Positions 8,757-17,936 of a stretch of DNA of 64,000 nucleotides are shown piece after piece. The notes beneath the pieces were generated by a model, which saw only the letters and a list, made by a program, of their open reading frames with translations, ran no database searches and was not told where the DNA came from. The stretch is from positions 3,038,001 through 3,102,000 of the forward strand of contig NZ_JAAOYM010000001.1 in the NCBI RefSeq assembly GCF_011761185.1, given 5' to 3'. A program made the position numbers and the translations under genes. Source of the stretch: Saccharomonospora amisosensis (lineage in GTDB: Bacteria; Actinomycetota; Actinomycetes; Mycobacteriales; Pseudonocardiaceae). Each line of letters starts with the position of its first letter. Position 1 is the stretch's first letter.

Positions 8757-8890
8757 CTGAACCACCTCAACATATCGCGTGGGGAGGGGACTGAGAATGG
8801 GTCGATTCTCGGCGGTCAGGGCTCACTGCTCGTGCGCATTCGCGTTCCGCAGCCAGAAAACTCGCCGCCGGGCACACCGCTTGTTTGAGT

Positions 8891-8940
8891 CCTGCGCTTT
8901 CGCAGGCGGTGATCGCGGGTACCGGCTCGGTACCGCGATC
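8891..8940. repeat. Two adjacent hairpins between mntP and pqqA
   Basis: CCTGCG-CTTT-CGCAGG (8891-8906) is a perfect 6-bp stem with a 4-base loop. It is followed by GATCGCGGGTACC (8911-8923) facing GGTACCGCGATC (8929-8940), a 12-bp stem with one bulged G and a 5-base loop. Both lie upstream of mntP in its direction and downstream of pqqA, so they may be leader structure or termination elements. Confidence 0.5.
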
Positions 8941-8993
8941 CCATGCGTGAGGTACCGCTTGACGTGGCTCATCGGAACCCGTTTTCGGCGTGT

Positions 8994-9041
8994 GCGCAAG
9001 GCCCCGCTGTGCGATCGATTGATTGATCCGGGGCCTTGCGC
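8994..9041 (-). terminator. 12-bp perfect hairpin downstream of pqqA
   Basis: GCGCAAGGCCCC (8994-9005) and GGGGCCTTGCGC (9030-9041) are perfectly complementary, with a 24-base loop that is itself partly palindromic. It lies 84 bp beyond the pqqA stop and would end the very short pqqA message or protect it from 3' decay. Confidence 0.65.
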
Positions 9042-9124
9042 CAACGCAGCCGCAGTCTTGTTGCGGCTTTCAGCCATCTGCCGCGACTACGAGAAATCGA
9101 GCCACAGGCCGTGGAGCCCGGCTG

Positions 9125-9199
9125 TCAGCCCCGGTAGAAGTAGCCAGTGGCCTCAGCGCACACCTCGACGACCGTGTACTCCGGAGTTTCCCACTTCAT
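9125..9199 (-). CDS. pqqA: PqqA, ribosomal precursor peptide of PQQ
   Basis: A 24-residue peptide: starts MKWETPEYTVV and ends CAEATGYFYRG. Length and the EATGY motif (Glu16-x3-Tyr20) are exactly those of PqqA, whose Glu and Tyr side chains are joined by PqqE (with PqqD as chaperone) and excised to make PQQ. ATG at 9199 has AGGAGG seven bases upstream, an ideal ribosome site. It stands alone, about 8.7 kb beyond the end of the pqqE gene, followed by a strong hairpin; separate high-level expression of the precursor is known from methylotrophs. A second, defective pqqA-like gene sits in the usual place before pqqB/C at 20426-20500, so this copy is likely the functional precursor. Confidence 0.93.
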   Translation of the reverse strand: MKWETPEYTVVEVCAEATGYFYRG

Positions 9200-9987
9200 A
9201 TTTTCCTCCTCAGCTGTTCGGCTGCGCCCGGCGACTGGGCGAAAACCGGACTTTCGTGATCCGCGCAATTTCACGGACTGCACCCCGAAATTCCGCGGTC
9301 ACGCAAGAGCATCTTAGATTTAACGGAGTCGTTGCAACTGAGCTTGAACCAGTGGTCGGGAACCGGTGCCGAACGGCATCCTGGAGCCTACGAGTGGTGG
9401 AGGCGCGCTCACCGACGGCACGAGCACAAGCACCCGGCCCCCGCCCCAACACTACCGGCGACCTGCGGAAACGTAGATCCGAGAGGTTCGACGACGAGCT
9501 AAGGGCAGCCGCGCCACCCAACCGCGAAGATCGCTTCACTCCCACCGAACGCGTCGGCGGCGGACGCTGCGGTGTTGAGGTCCGTTCCCGGGCATTCTCG
9601 TACCGCAGAGTACGAGCGCGCGGGTGACGACGTCAATGGCGAGGCCGGTTCATCCGGCTGCTACCAGCGGTTTTGCTGGTCGCCGCGCTCGTAGGCATCA
9701 CGTGATCTTGCGGCTCCGCGGGTTCCCCGTTGGGCGCCGTGGCCGTCGAGTTGCTGCTCGGCACCCCACCAGCCGCAGGAGCGGCCGATCGCATCGTCGG
9801 GCAGCTCGGCCAGCAGATCCGGACCGTCGGTGCGGCACCCGCTTCCCGGCCTCTCCGGAACCCGGGGGACCACGCCCGCAACAACCAGGATCAGGCCTTC
9901 GATTTGTCGAAGCGCTATAAAACATCTAAATGTCCACCAGCTGAATGCGGAGGCATCAATCCAGCAATCGCGGATTACACTGCTTCA
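9200..9987. other. Intergenic region pqqA-rpiB with a degraded lipoprotein-like stretch
   Basis: Bases 9200-9340 form the pqqA upstream region and are locally AT-rich (TTAGATTTAAC near 9313). From about 9655 to 9910 one forward frame reads like a lipoprotein leader (LLVAALVGIT, stop, SCGSAG) followed by small-residue-rich sequence, interrupted by a stop, so it may be a dead gene; no family is recognised. The TATAAAA-containing stretch at 9915-9930 could serve the rpiB promoter. Confidence 0.3.
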
Positions 9988-10458
9988 GTGCGAATCTACC
10001 TTGGTTGCGACCACGCCGGACTCGAACTCAAGAACCATTTTGTCAAGAGGCTCACCGACCTCGGCCACGATGTGATCGACGTCGGCCCCGCCGCTTACGA
10101 CGCGAACGACGACTATCCACCGTTCTGCGTCGAGGCAGCGCGGCGCGTTGTCGCCGACGACGGCAGTCTCGGTCTTGTCATCGGCGGTTCCGGGAACGGC
10201 GAACAGATCGCCGCGAACAAGGTACCCGGGGCCCGCGCCGCGCTGACCTGGAACGTGGCCACGGCGAGGCTTGCCCGCCAGCACAACAACGCACAGCTGG
10301 CCGGCATCGGCGCTCGGATGCATACCGTCGAGGAGGCCGAGCGCATTGTGGACGCGTTCCTGACCACCGAGTTCGACGGCGGCCGCCACCAGCGCCGGAT
10401 CGACCTGCTGGCCGGCTACGAGCGCACCGGTGAACCGCCGGCTCTGCCAGCAGAATGA
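9988..10458 (+). CDS. rpiB: Ribose-5-phosphate isomerase B
   Basis: 156 residues from GTG 9988; the open frame extends upstream but similarity begins at RIYLGCDHAGLELKNH, the conserved RpiB N-terminus. It interconverts ribose-5-phosphate and ribulose-5-phosphate. Family marks: GCDHAG near residue 5 and IGGSGNGEQIAANK near residue 66; the latter normally reads G(T/S)G-x-G with a Cys or Ser base, and NVATARLARQHNNA carries the phosphate-binding His and Arg. It converges on the HAD phosphatase gene. In this setting it would help regenerate ribulose-5-phosphate for the RuMP cycle or the Calvin cycle; a second rpiB elsewhere in the genome is likely. Confidence 0.93.
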   Translation: MRIYLGCDHAGLELKNHFVKRLTDLGHDVIDVGPAAYDANDDYPPFCVEAARRVVADDGSLGLVIGGSGNGEQIAANKVPGARAALTWNVATARLARQHNNAQLAGIGARMHTVEEAERIVDAFLTTEFDGGRHQRRIDLLAGYERTGEPPALPAE

Positions 10459-10521
10459 CGTGAGGGGCCACGCCGACGCAGACCCGCGTAGCCGCTCACG
10501 TGCGATCTCCAGGCAGCCCTG

Positions 10522-11577
10522 CTACCTGGCTTGATCCAGCTGGACCAGCCCGAGCCGGCGCTCGATCTTCTCCCAGATGCCGACATCGTCGGAGACCGCA
10601 CGGCCGTCGTCGCGAGCGGCCCAGGCCGCGGTGACGACGGCCTGCAGCAACTTCCCGTTGTCGCCGCGATGCGGGACGCGGGGCACGGCGTCGGTGAGTT
10701 CGACGAGTAGCTCACGCGAGGAAGTGGGCACCGGCAGTCCGGGCGCGAGCAACCCGCTCAGGTCGGTGGCGACATACGTCGGACGCGAGGCCCTCTCTGC
10801 GAACGCCAAGTCCCGCAGCCGGCAAGCACCGCTCAGTACGAGAAGCGAGTCGAGGCCGGCCGAGTTGGCACCCTCGATGTCGGTCTCCAGCCGATCCCCG
10901 CACACCAGGGTGTCCGGCTGATCGGTTCCGAGCCGGAAGCGGGACAGGTCGAACAAGGCGGGCTGTGGTTTGCCCACGACATGCGGTGCCGCGTTGACCG
11001 CCGTCTGTACCAAGGCGACCAACGCACCGTTGCCGGGCGCTTCTCCGTACTGCGTGGGTAGCGTGAGGTCGACGTTCGTGGCCACCCAGCTGACTCCAGC
11101 TCCTACGAGGTAGCCAACCGCTGCGAGCTCACTCCAGGTGACATCGATGCCCAGTCCCTGAACGACCGCCTCGACCGGTGTGTCATCGAGATCCGCGACA
11201 CGGATCGGCGTCAACCCGGCTTCGGTGAGCGCCTGCGCGACACCCGGCCCGCCGACCGCGCACACGCGTGCGCGTCGACCCAGCCGTTTCGCCAGGTATG
11301 CCGCTGCCGCCTGCGAACTGTTGACAACCGACCAACCATGCGGTGCGACACCCAGCGTGCGGAGGTGGCTTTCCACGTCCTCGGGAGGGCGGGATGCGTT
11401 GTTGGTCGCGAACACGACCGAGATACCGTCCGCCGTCACCCGGTTCAACGTCTCCACCGCATGGGGTACGGCGTTCGCGCCGCGGTAGACCACGCCGTCG
11501 AGGTCACAGATCAGGCCGCGGTATCCCGTGATGAGCGGCTCCGCGCGGACGGATATCGTGGTGATCTCGCCCGTCAT
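10522..11577 (-). CDS. HAD-IIA family sugar phosphatase (phosphoglycolate/p-nitrophenyl phosphatase type)
   Basis: 351 residues from ATG 11577, whose ATGA overlaps the glpX stop, showing translational coupling. HAD motif I is LICDLDGVVYRG (nucleophile Asp then Asp), motif II FATNNASRPP, and motif III/IV are around VGKPQP and VCGDRLETDIEGANSAG. The NagD/PGPase-type cap lies between. It could remove phosphate from phosphoglycolate or another small sugar phosphate. Being the third gene of an aldolase-GlpX-phosphatase operon behind a CbbR-like regulator, a CbbZ-like role is suggested, though no RuBisCO is in the window. The C-terminal 100 residues are unlike the usual family end and not recognised. 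Confidence 0.8.
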   Translation of the reverse strand: MTGEITTISVRAEPLITGYRGLICDLDGVVYRGANAVPHAVETLNRVTADGISVVFATNNASRPPEDVESHLRTLGVAPHGWSVVNSSQAAAAYLAKRLGRRARVCAVGGPGVAQALTEAGLTPIRVADLDDTPVEAVVQGLGIDVTWSELAAVGYLVGAGVSWVATNVDLTLPTQYGEAPGNGALVALVQTAVNAAPHVVGKPQPALFDLSRFRLGTDQPDTLVCGDRLETDIEGANSAGLDSLLVLSGACRLRDLAFAERASRPTYVATDLSGLLAPGLPVPTSSRELLVELTDAVPRVPHRGDNGKLLQAVVTAAWAARDDGRAVSDDVGIWEKIERRLGLVQLDQAR

Positions 11578-12587
11578 GCCAATCGACTCTCCTCGCGCCG
11601 GTGTTGGGATTTGACTACCCGCACCGTTCTTGGCGAGCGACAGAGCACAATGGACTGTGTCGTGATACGACCGGAGTGTTGCTGCACACCACTCAGCACC
11701 TCGCTGCCGGTCACCCCGGTGGCGCAGAACAGAATCCGCTCGCCGCCGACCAGGTCCTCCGTGTGGAGGACTTCCTGAGCCGCCCCGCCAGGCCCGGAGT
11801 CCTCCGGCCGCGGTCGCGCCTGCAACGTCCCACCCAGGCACGACAGGGCAGCAGCGGCGACGACTCCCTCGGCTGCTCCCCCGATGCCCATCAGCAGGTC
11901 CACCGGGCTCTCCGGACGCGCGGCGGCGATCGCCGCCGCTATATCACCGCCCTCGATCAAATGGACTCGCGCACCGGCCTCGCGGATCTGGTGAACGAGC
12001 TCCCTATGCCAGGGCCGGTTGAGAACCGCGACAACGACATCCGCCACTCGGACGCCCTTGGCCGCGGCAACAGCTCGCAGGTTCTTCGCCACAGGGCGGT
12101 TGATGTCAACGACGTGGGCGCAGTCGGGTCCGGCGGCCAGCTTCTCCATGGAGCGAACCGGCGACGGATCGTACAGCGCGCCGCGCTCGGCCACCGCGAT
12201 CGCCACGAGCGCGTTCGGCACGTCCCTGGCCGCGGAAAGTGCGCCGTCACCCGCGCTGATCCCGACGTCGCAGGCCGGGCCGTCCCCGTCGCCGACCTCC
12301 TCTCCGCCGGACAGTCGCTTGCCGTCCTCACCGATCACCACGACGCCGCGCATCGAAACCGACGTGATCAGCTGATGCATCGCATCGACGGCGGCGACCT
12401 TGCCGCTGTTCTCGTCGCCGCGTCCGACCCACCTGCCGGCCGCCAGCGCGGCGGCCTCGGTGACCGGCACGAGTCCAAGGGCAAGAGTGTGATCGGGTCC
12501 GTCGATACCGGCGGGCGAGCCAGCGTTGCGTTCCTCCAAGTGTGCACCTGCGGAAACCCTAGGGGTGCGCCAATTCTTGGTCCTCAT
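11574..12587 (-). CDS. glpX: Class II fructose-1,6-bisphosphatase (GlpX)
   Basis: 337 residues from ATG 12587 with GAGG upstream. It hydrolyses fructose-1,6-bisphosphate (and often sedoheptulose-1,7-bisphosphate). Recognised by GRGDENSGKVAAVDAMH near residue 48, GEDGKRLSGGEEVG near 87, AVAERGALYDPSP near 125, and LLMGIGGAAEGVVAAAAL near 233, all GlpX hallmarks with the acidic metal ligands. Operon with the aldolase 117 bp upstream and the HAD phosphatase overlapping downstream. This is probably a paralogue specialised for pentose-phosphate regeneration, the housekeeping glpX being elsewhere. Residues 1-25 are poorly conserved, so the start is slightly uncertain. Confidence 0.93.
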   Translation of the reverse strand: MRTKNWRTPRVSAGAHLEERNAGSPAGIDGPDHTLALGLVPVTEAAALAAGRWVGRGDENSGKVAAVDAMHQLITSVSMRGVVVIGEDGKRLSGGEEVGDGDGPACDVGISAGDGALSAARDVPNALVAIAVAERGALYDPSPVRSMEKLAAGPDCAHVVDINRPVAKNLRAVAAAKGVRVADVVVAVLNRPWHRELVHQIREAGARVHLIEGGDIAAAIAAARPESPVDLLMGIGGAAEGVVAAAALSCLGGTLQARPRPEDSGPGGAAQEVLHTEDLVGGERILFCATGVTGSEVLSGVQQHSGRITTQSIVLCRSPRTVRVVKSQHRREESRLA

Positions 12588-12703
12588 CAACCTCAGTCCA
12601 GTTGAACTAGCAATGGCAGGAAACCGGGCGGAAGGCCGGGAGGCAGCGGGCGCGAACGCCGAGCCGAGGACGACCTGACCGCGGCCCGCCGCCGCTCGAG
12701 CAC

Positions 12704-13681
12704 TCAGCGGGCGGCCGCGTTCGCGACAGCTCGTTCGGAAAGCGCCTCCTGGGCAGCGGCCCACTTGCCCTCGTCGCCCTGCCACGCCTCCAAGGCCGGT
12801 CCGACAAGTGCCCTGCCGAAGGAGTACGTGAGCTCCCAGGGGAGCGGATCGAGTTGCTGCATGGCCCCGAGGTGCTGCGTCGCCAGTTCCGGGCTCTGCC
12901 CACCAGACAGGAAGGCGATACCCGGTACCGACGACGGCACAGTAGCGCGCAGCGTGTCCACCGTGGCTTTCGCGACGTCCTCCACCGTGGGTCGCTCCGA
13001 ACTGTCGGTCCCGGCAACCACCATGTTGGGCTTGAGGACGATGCCGTCGAGCTGCACCCGCATCAGGTCGAGTTCCTCGAACAACGACTCCAGCACCGAG
13101 GTCGTCACCTGTTGGCACTGCGCCAGCGAGTGGTCACCGTCCATCAGCACCTCGGGTTCCACGATGGGCACCAAGCCGCCTTCCTGGCAAAGGCCCGCAT
13201 ACCGCGCCAGCGCGTGCACGTTCGCGCGTACCGCACGAGCGGACGGGAGATCGTCACCAATCGTGATTACCGCGCGCCATTTGGCGAACGTCGCTCCGCC
13301 CTTCACGTAACCCGCTACTCGTTCGCGCAGCCCGTCGAGACCCTCGGTGATCTTCTCGCCCGGTGCTCCCGCCAGCGACTTCGCACCGGTGTCGACCTTG
13401 ATTCCGGGAAGGATTCCCAGATCTTCGAGAAACCGTGGAAACGTGCGACCGTTGGTCAGCTTCTGATGGAACGTCTCGTCCGCGAGAATGACGCCACTGA
13501 TCGACTCCTCCAGCCGAGGGGTGGTGACAATCAACTCACGGTAGGCTCGGCGGCTTTCCTCGGTCGGCTCGACCCCCACCTTCTCAAGCCGGGACGACAT
13601 CGTCCCGATGCTCTCATCAGCAGCGAGGATTCCGCGCCTGTTGGAGACAAGGGTACGCGCGATCTTGTTCAGAGCTGACAT
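12704..13681 (-). CDS. Class I fructose-bisphosphate aldolase
   Basis: 325 residues from ATG 13681 with AGGAGG eight bases upstream. It condenses triose phosphates to fructose-1,6-bisphosphate (or makes sedoheptulose bisphosphate) through a Schiff-base lysine. GILAADESIGTMSSRLEKVG at residue 18 and the conserved VPIVEPEVL and DGIVLKPNMV (Schiff-base Lys) identify the animal/plant-type class I aldolase, and SGGQSPELAT is the phosphate-binding segment. Actinobacteria normally use a class II enzyme for glycolysis, so this class I copy, preceded by a LysR gene and followed by glpX, looks dedicated to the autotrophic/RuMP-type cycle. Confidence 0.95.
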   Translation of the reverse strand: MSALNKIARTLVSNRRGILAADESIGTMSSRLEKVGVEPTEESRRAYRELIVTTPRLEESISGVILADETFHQKLTNGRTFPRFLEDLGILPGIKVDTGAKSLAGAPGEKITEGLDGLRERVAGYVKGGATFAKWRAVITIGDDLPSARAVRANVHALARYAGLCQEGGLVPIVEPEVLMDGDHSLAQCQQVTTSVLESLFEELDLMRVQLDGIVLKPNMVVAGTDSSERPTVEDVAKATVDTLRATVPSSVPGIAFLSGGQSPELATQHLGAMQQLDPLPWELTYSFGRALVGPALEAWQGDEGKWAAAQEALSERAVANAAAR

Positions 13682-13776
13682 CGTTAGTCCTCCTGCGTTC
13701 AACACCGCAACGGTGTGGCACGTTCGCGAATGGTTCCCGAATAAGGTCATCGACTCACTGGACGCAGACCGTTTTA

Positions 13777-14784
13777 CTAGGCTCTCGCGGCGGGTTTTGC
13801 CTCCGCGAGAAGGCTGATCTTCATTCTCTGGTCAGGCAGTAGAACCGGCATCGGGCTGCCCTTCGACGCGGCGATCTCCACCAGTTCCCGCGCGTACTCC
13901 GCAAGCCCGCGGCCCTCGCTCCAAGCCGCGTAGATGGGCTTCGCCGGCAATTCCTGGTCGGCAGCCACCAGTTTCAGCCTGCCTTCGACGAGTTCGGACC
14001 GCACGGTGGAGATGTTCAGCACCGTGACCCGCTGGCTTGTCGCGACCGCTTGTTTGATCGCGGCACTGGAGGGTAGCTCGACGTAGCTTCCGGAGGCGCG
14101 CGCTGTCCTCAGCAGTTCATCCGTGAACTCCCGAAGTCCTGAGCCGCGCTCGCGTAGCACGAGTGCGGCGGAGGCCAGCTCCTCCACTGTCACGAGACTC
14201 TGCCTCCTGGCCCATGGATGCTTCGAGCCGACGACCACGGCCAGCCTGTCGTCGCAGATGTAGCGGGTAGCCATGTCGTCGCCAAATCGCTGCTGCACCT
14301 GGCTCCCAGGCTGGCACCAGCCGTCAATGAAGGCGAGATCGACATGGCGCGACCGGATCAGCCTGCGGAGCTCGTCGATGCTGCCTGCCTGCACCTCGAC
14401 ACGGGCCTCGCCGAACGAGAACCCGGACCGGTTCAGCCATTCCGGGATCAAGTGCTCGGAGATAGCCGGGCTGCACGCGATCCGCAGCCGTTTCGCTTCC
14501 GAGGACTGGGACGCCGATCCGAACTCAAGCAACTCTCGTGCTGCCTGCATCACGTTACGGGCGTACTTCGCCAGCATTTCTCCTTCCTCGGTGAGCTTCG
14601 AACCGGTAGGAGAGCGCTCCAGCAGCCTCAGGCCCAGGCGACGTTCCATCGCGCTGATTCGGATACTGGCTGCCGGCTGTGAAAGGCTGTGCGCCTGGGC
14701 GGCCTTTCCTACGCTGCCGTACCTCTCCACGGAAAGCAGCAGATCGAGGTCAGCGAGCTGAGGCATCTTTGACGGTAGAACCAC
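13777..14784 (-). CDS. LysR-family regulator (CbbR-like by context)
   Basis: 335 residues from GTG 14784 with GAGAGGTG upstream. Helix-turn-helix at the N-terminus: DLLLSVERYGSVGKAAQAHS followed by LSQPAASIRISAMERRLG; the rest is the LysR effector-binding domain (LRIACSPAISEHLIPEWL onward). It lies 95 bp upstream of the class I aldolase and in the same direction, unlike the usual divergent LysR arrangement, so it would have to act on its own promoter or that short gap. LysR regulators beside aldolase and bisphosphatase genes are typically CbbR, but the sequence alone does not prove that role. Confidence 0.8.
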   Translation of the reverse strand: MVLPSKMPQLADLDLLLSVERYGSVGKAAQAHSLSQPAASIRISAMERRLGLRLLERSPTGSKLTEEGEMLAKYARNVMQAARELLEFGSASQSSEAKRLRIACSPAISEHLIPEWLNRSGFSFGEARVEVQAGSIDELRRLIRSRHVDLAFIDGWCQPGSQVQQRFGDDMATRYICDDRLAVVVGSKHPWARRQSLVTVEELASAALVLRERGSGLREFTDELLRTARASGSYVELPSSAAIKQAVATSQRVTVLNISTVRSELVEGRLKLVAADQELPAKPIYAAWSEGRGLAEYARELVEIAASKGSPMPVLLPDQRMKISLLAEAKPAARA

Positions 14785-15386
14785 GATTCACCTCTCACTC
14801 CAGACTTCGTCGTACGGTTGCCTGTGGTCGGGATGCTCGGCCCGCGAAGGATGCCGGGAGGCAGTGGCCGGCTACACCGTCGACTCGCGGTGTGCGATGA
14901 GCTTGCCCGGGCCCGGCACGCAGGGTCAATCTGTTGGACACAAACGCGCGCTGTCCGGGTATGAACGGTGCGCACCGCGCTACGTGCGGGCCTTACGGGA
15001 ATCAAACGGCGGCGAAACCGCCGGTCGCCGCCTCAAACGCACGCACATTGACCCGCACCCGCCCGCGATCCCAACGAAAGAACGGCACCCGGTCAACGGA
15101 TCCGTCCTCTGTTCGTGGCGACATCGGCACCGCTTGTCATCGATTCACCGCCACTCGTTCGACCCAGGTTGCCGAAATCCGGATACCTCGGCCAAAGTTG
15201 AGCGAAGCAATTGTGATCTCAGCGGTACGGCTATTTCCAGTCGAGCTGGCGGCAACGACCGGAACACCGTTGCGTTCCATTTCCCTGGGCGCGGGAGTTG
15301 ACCGGTACCCGTAACGGGAGTCCTGCTGGCGGGCGGCTTCGGCAGCCGTGTGCACCGCAGCCTCGCGCCGGCCACCGAACTCCCGG
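14785..15386. other. Gene-free region
   Basis: No frame shows a domain, good start site or codon bias. It separates the aldolase operon's regulator promoter (right half of 14785-14900) from the end of the aminopeptidase gene. A short reverse-strand stretch at 15140-15300 has amino-acid-like composition but no recognisable family. Confidence 0.4.
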
Positions 15387-17933
15387 TCAGCGTGTCCTGC
15401 CCGCCTTGTCGCACGCTCGTGCGGCCCGCATGATGACGAGCTCGGTTCGTTCCTCGCTGACCACCTTGTGCACGTTCTCGGGGAGCAGCTTGTTCTCGAG
15501 CAGGGCATCAGTAGCCGCAAGCACGCTTTGCTCAGCGGTGGTGAAACGGGGATAGAGCGCGCCGGCGAACGCCGACCAGAACTCGGGCTCGGCGGCTTGC
15601 GCCGAGCTCTCCAACGCTCGCAAGTAGCGGTCCGCGTACGGGGTGAGCAGCGCCTCCTGGCCGGGTTGGCGCAGCCCCGCCATGATGGCTTTGCGTTCCG
15701 CGAGCGAGAAGCTGCCACTGAACAACCGCGTCCACGCTTCTTCCTTGGCGGCGGGGACCGGACGTGCTGCTTGTGCCGTCAAAGCGTTCCGGAGTCCGCT
15801 GTCTCCCGGATCGGCTTCCATCGCGATGTCCAGAAGTCCTTCGAGGTCGCAACCGGTCGACGCGAGCCGGAGCAACGCTCGCCATCGCAGATCGCGATCT
15901 ACTTCCAGTCCCGGCCATGGGGACCGCCCGCACACCATCTCGCTCAGCAGATCGTGACCGTCGGCCTGGACGAGATCCACCAGGGTACGGGCAAGTACCA
16001 GCTGGCGATCGCTGCCCGCGGCGGCACCGGCCAACTGGTCGCGGACTTGACGTGCAACGCCTGCGAGCGCTCGGCAGCTGCTGGATGGGTCACCATAGAC
16101 CCGCACCGCTGCCACAGCGCGCTCCAGGAGCACCTCCATTACCCCGACATCGCTCTCCTTCACTCCATGCGTGAGAACGGCCGATGCGTAGCTCCGTGCC
16201 GGCAGTCGCGCGTCGAGCACGTCGTCCCACAACGCTCCCCAGACGACTGCTCGCGCTCGCGGATCATCCAGTGTGGACAGACCTCGCAACGCCGTCAGTC
16301 GCGATCGTGGATCGAGCCTCACCTTGACGGGGCTCACCGCATCGTCGTTGGGCAGCAGCAGGTCCGGACTCCGCCCGCCGAACACCGTGAGGTCACGTTC
16401 GCACTCATCAGGACTGAGTGTCACCTGCGCGCGTTGCCGCAGCACCAGCGTGCCCTCGCAGTCGTCGAACGCGGCGACCCTCAGATTCAGATGCCGCGGC
16501 GGAACGGCCGGATCGGGAAGCTGCACGGCCCTGGCGCAGGCCGCGAGTCGAGACACCTCGACGGTGTTGACGCCACGACGCAGCAGCCATTCGTCCACCC
16601 AGCTGTCCACATCTTCGGTCGATACCCGCCGCAGCGCGGCAACGAAGTCGTCAAGGCCGGCGTTTCCCCACGCGTGTGTCCGCAGATATGTCCGTACACC
16701 CGCGACGAAGGACTCCCAGCCCAAGCCGGCAGCGAGGGCGCGGAGCACCGCTGCGCCCTTTCTGTACACGATCGGGCCGAAGTTCGACCGCGCAGCATCT
16801 GTGTCGGCGGTTTCGACCCGGATCGCGTGACTGGTAGGAAGCCGGTCGCCATGTCGAGCTACCGGCAGCGCGTGGTGCGCGAAGCCGGTCCAGCCTTCGC
16901 CGTACCGGGTCGCTTCGGGCTGCGCGACGACCGACATCATCGTCGCGAAGGCCTCGTTAAGCCAGAGATCGTCCCACCAGCGCATCGTGACGTAGTCGCC
17001 GAACCACATGTGGGCCATCTCGTGCATCAAGAGCTCGGCTCGTCGCCGCCTCTTGTCCCCAGTGACCCGGTGCCGGAACAGGAATCGCTCGTTGAGCGTC
17101 ACGCAGCCAGGGTGTTCCATCCCTCCGAATGTGTACTCGGGCGCGAACACGTGATCGTACTTGGCGAACGGGTACGGCAGGTCGAACAACTCACTGTAGA
17201 AATCGAGGCCACGGCTGATCACCTCGAACAGCTCGGGCGCTTGGCCGGTGAGCTCGTCGAGTAGAGACTCCCGTGCGTACAGCGCCAACGGCACCCCGCC
17301 GTGTCTCGACCGCATCCTGCGAAACGGACCGGCGGCCAAGGCCACCAAATACGGCGGCAGTGGTGGCGTGCGTCCGAAGCGCCATGTCGAACGCCCGCCG
17401 CCGGCGAGCGCGAGCCGCTCGATTGGGTCGGTGTTGGCGACCACCGCCCAGTGATCGTCGGCGGCGACGGTCAGGTCGAACCTGGCCTTCAGGTCAGGCT
17501 GGTCGAAGCAGGCGAACACCGTGTGCGCCGCGAACGGCTCGAACTTGGTGTGCACGTACACCTGCCCGTCGAGCGGGTCGTGGAAACGATGTAGTCCCTC
17601 GCCCGTTCGCGAGTACGACGCGGTACCGGCCACCCGAACCGTGTTCGCGCCAGGTCGCACGTCCAGCCGGATGCGCGTCCCGTCGTGCGCTTGCGGCCCC
17701 AGCTCACGGCCGTTGCACTCGACCGACTCGACCTCCCCCACGAAGTCGAGGAATACGCGCGCATCACCGGCCCGCGCCCGGAAGCGGACGACCGTGCTCG
17801 TCGCGAACGTCCGCTCGCCTGCGGTCAGATCGAGCTCCACCGCGTAGTGAACATCGGTAACCTCGGCCGAACGCGCTGCCGCCTCATCCTGCGTGAGGTT
17901 GCTCCTGACGGCAGCGCGGCTTTCGAGCGGCAT
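15387..17933 (-). CDS. M1-family zinc aminopeptidase, coupled to pqqE
   Basis: 848 residues from ATG 17933. It removes N-terminal residues from peptides. FGGMEHPGCVTLNE is the GxMEN-type substrate loop, and HEMAHMWFGDYVTMRWWDDLWLNEAF is HExxH-x18-E with the zinc ligands. Length matches the actinobacterial PepN class. The start lies three bases after the pqqE stop and its ribosome site GGAGG overlaps the pqqE end, so the two are translationally coupled. PQQ production needs proteolysis of crosslinked PqqA; in proteobacteria that is done by M16 proteases PqqF/G, absent here. An M1 enzyme locked into this operon is a good candidate replacement; this is inference. Confidence 0.9.
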   Translation of the reverse strand: MPLESRAAVRSNLTQDEAAARSAEVTDVHYAVELDLTAGERTFATSTVVRFRARAGDARVFLDFVGEVESVECNGRELGPQAHDGTRIRLDVRPGANTVRVAGTASYSRTGEGLHRFHDPLDGQVYVHTKFEPFAAHTVFACFDQPDLKARFDLTVAADDHWAVVANTDPIERLALAGGGRSTWRFGRTPPLPPYLVALAAGPFRRMRSRHGGVPLALYARESLLDELTGQAPELFEVISRGLDFYSELFDLPYPFAKYDHVFAPEYTFGGMEHPGCVTLNERFLFRHRVTGDKRRRRAELLMHEMAHMWFGDYVTMRWWDDLWLNEAFATMMSVVAQPEATRYGEGWTGFAHHALPVARHGDRLPTSHAIRVETADTDAARSNFGPIVYRKGAAVLRALAAGLGWESFVAGVRTYLRTHAWGNAGLDDFVAALRRVSTEDVDSWVDEWLLRRGVNTVEVSRLAACARAVQLPDPAVPPRHLNLRVAAFDDCEGTLVLRQRAQVTLSPDECERDLTVFGGRSPDLLLPNDDAVSPVKVRLDPRSRLTALRGLSTLDDPRARAVVWGALWDDVLDARLPARSYASAVLTHGVKESDVGVMEVLLERAVAAVRVYGDPSSSCRALAGVARQVRDQLAGAAAGSDRQLVLARTLVDLVQADGHDLLSEMVCGRSPWPGLEVDRDLRWRALLRLASTGCDLEGLLDIAMEADPGDSGLRNALTAQAARPVPAAKEEAWTRLFSGSFSLAERKAIMAGLRQPGQEALLTPYADRYLRALESSAQAAEPEFWSAFAGALYPRFTTAEQSVLAATDALLENKLLPENVHKVVSEERTELVIMRAARACDKAGRTR

Positions 17934-17936
17934 CGT

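Noticed and set aside
8766-8950. yybP-ykoY manganese riboswitch before the mntP-like gene
   Set aside because: I looked for the conserved purine-rich core on the minus strand and did not find it; only unrelated hairpins are present.
15348-17264. 638-codon forward frame opposite the aminopeptidase
   Set aside because: The reverse strand encodes an intact M1 aminopeptidase with HExxH; the forward translation has no family features.
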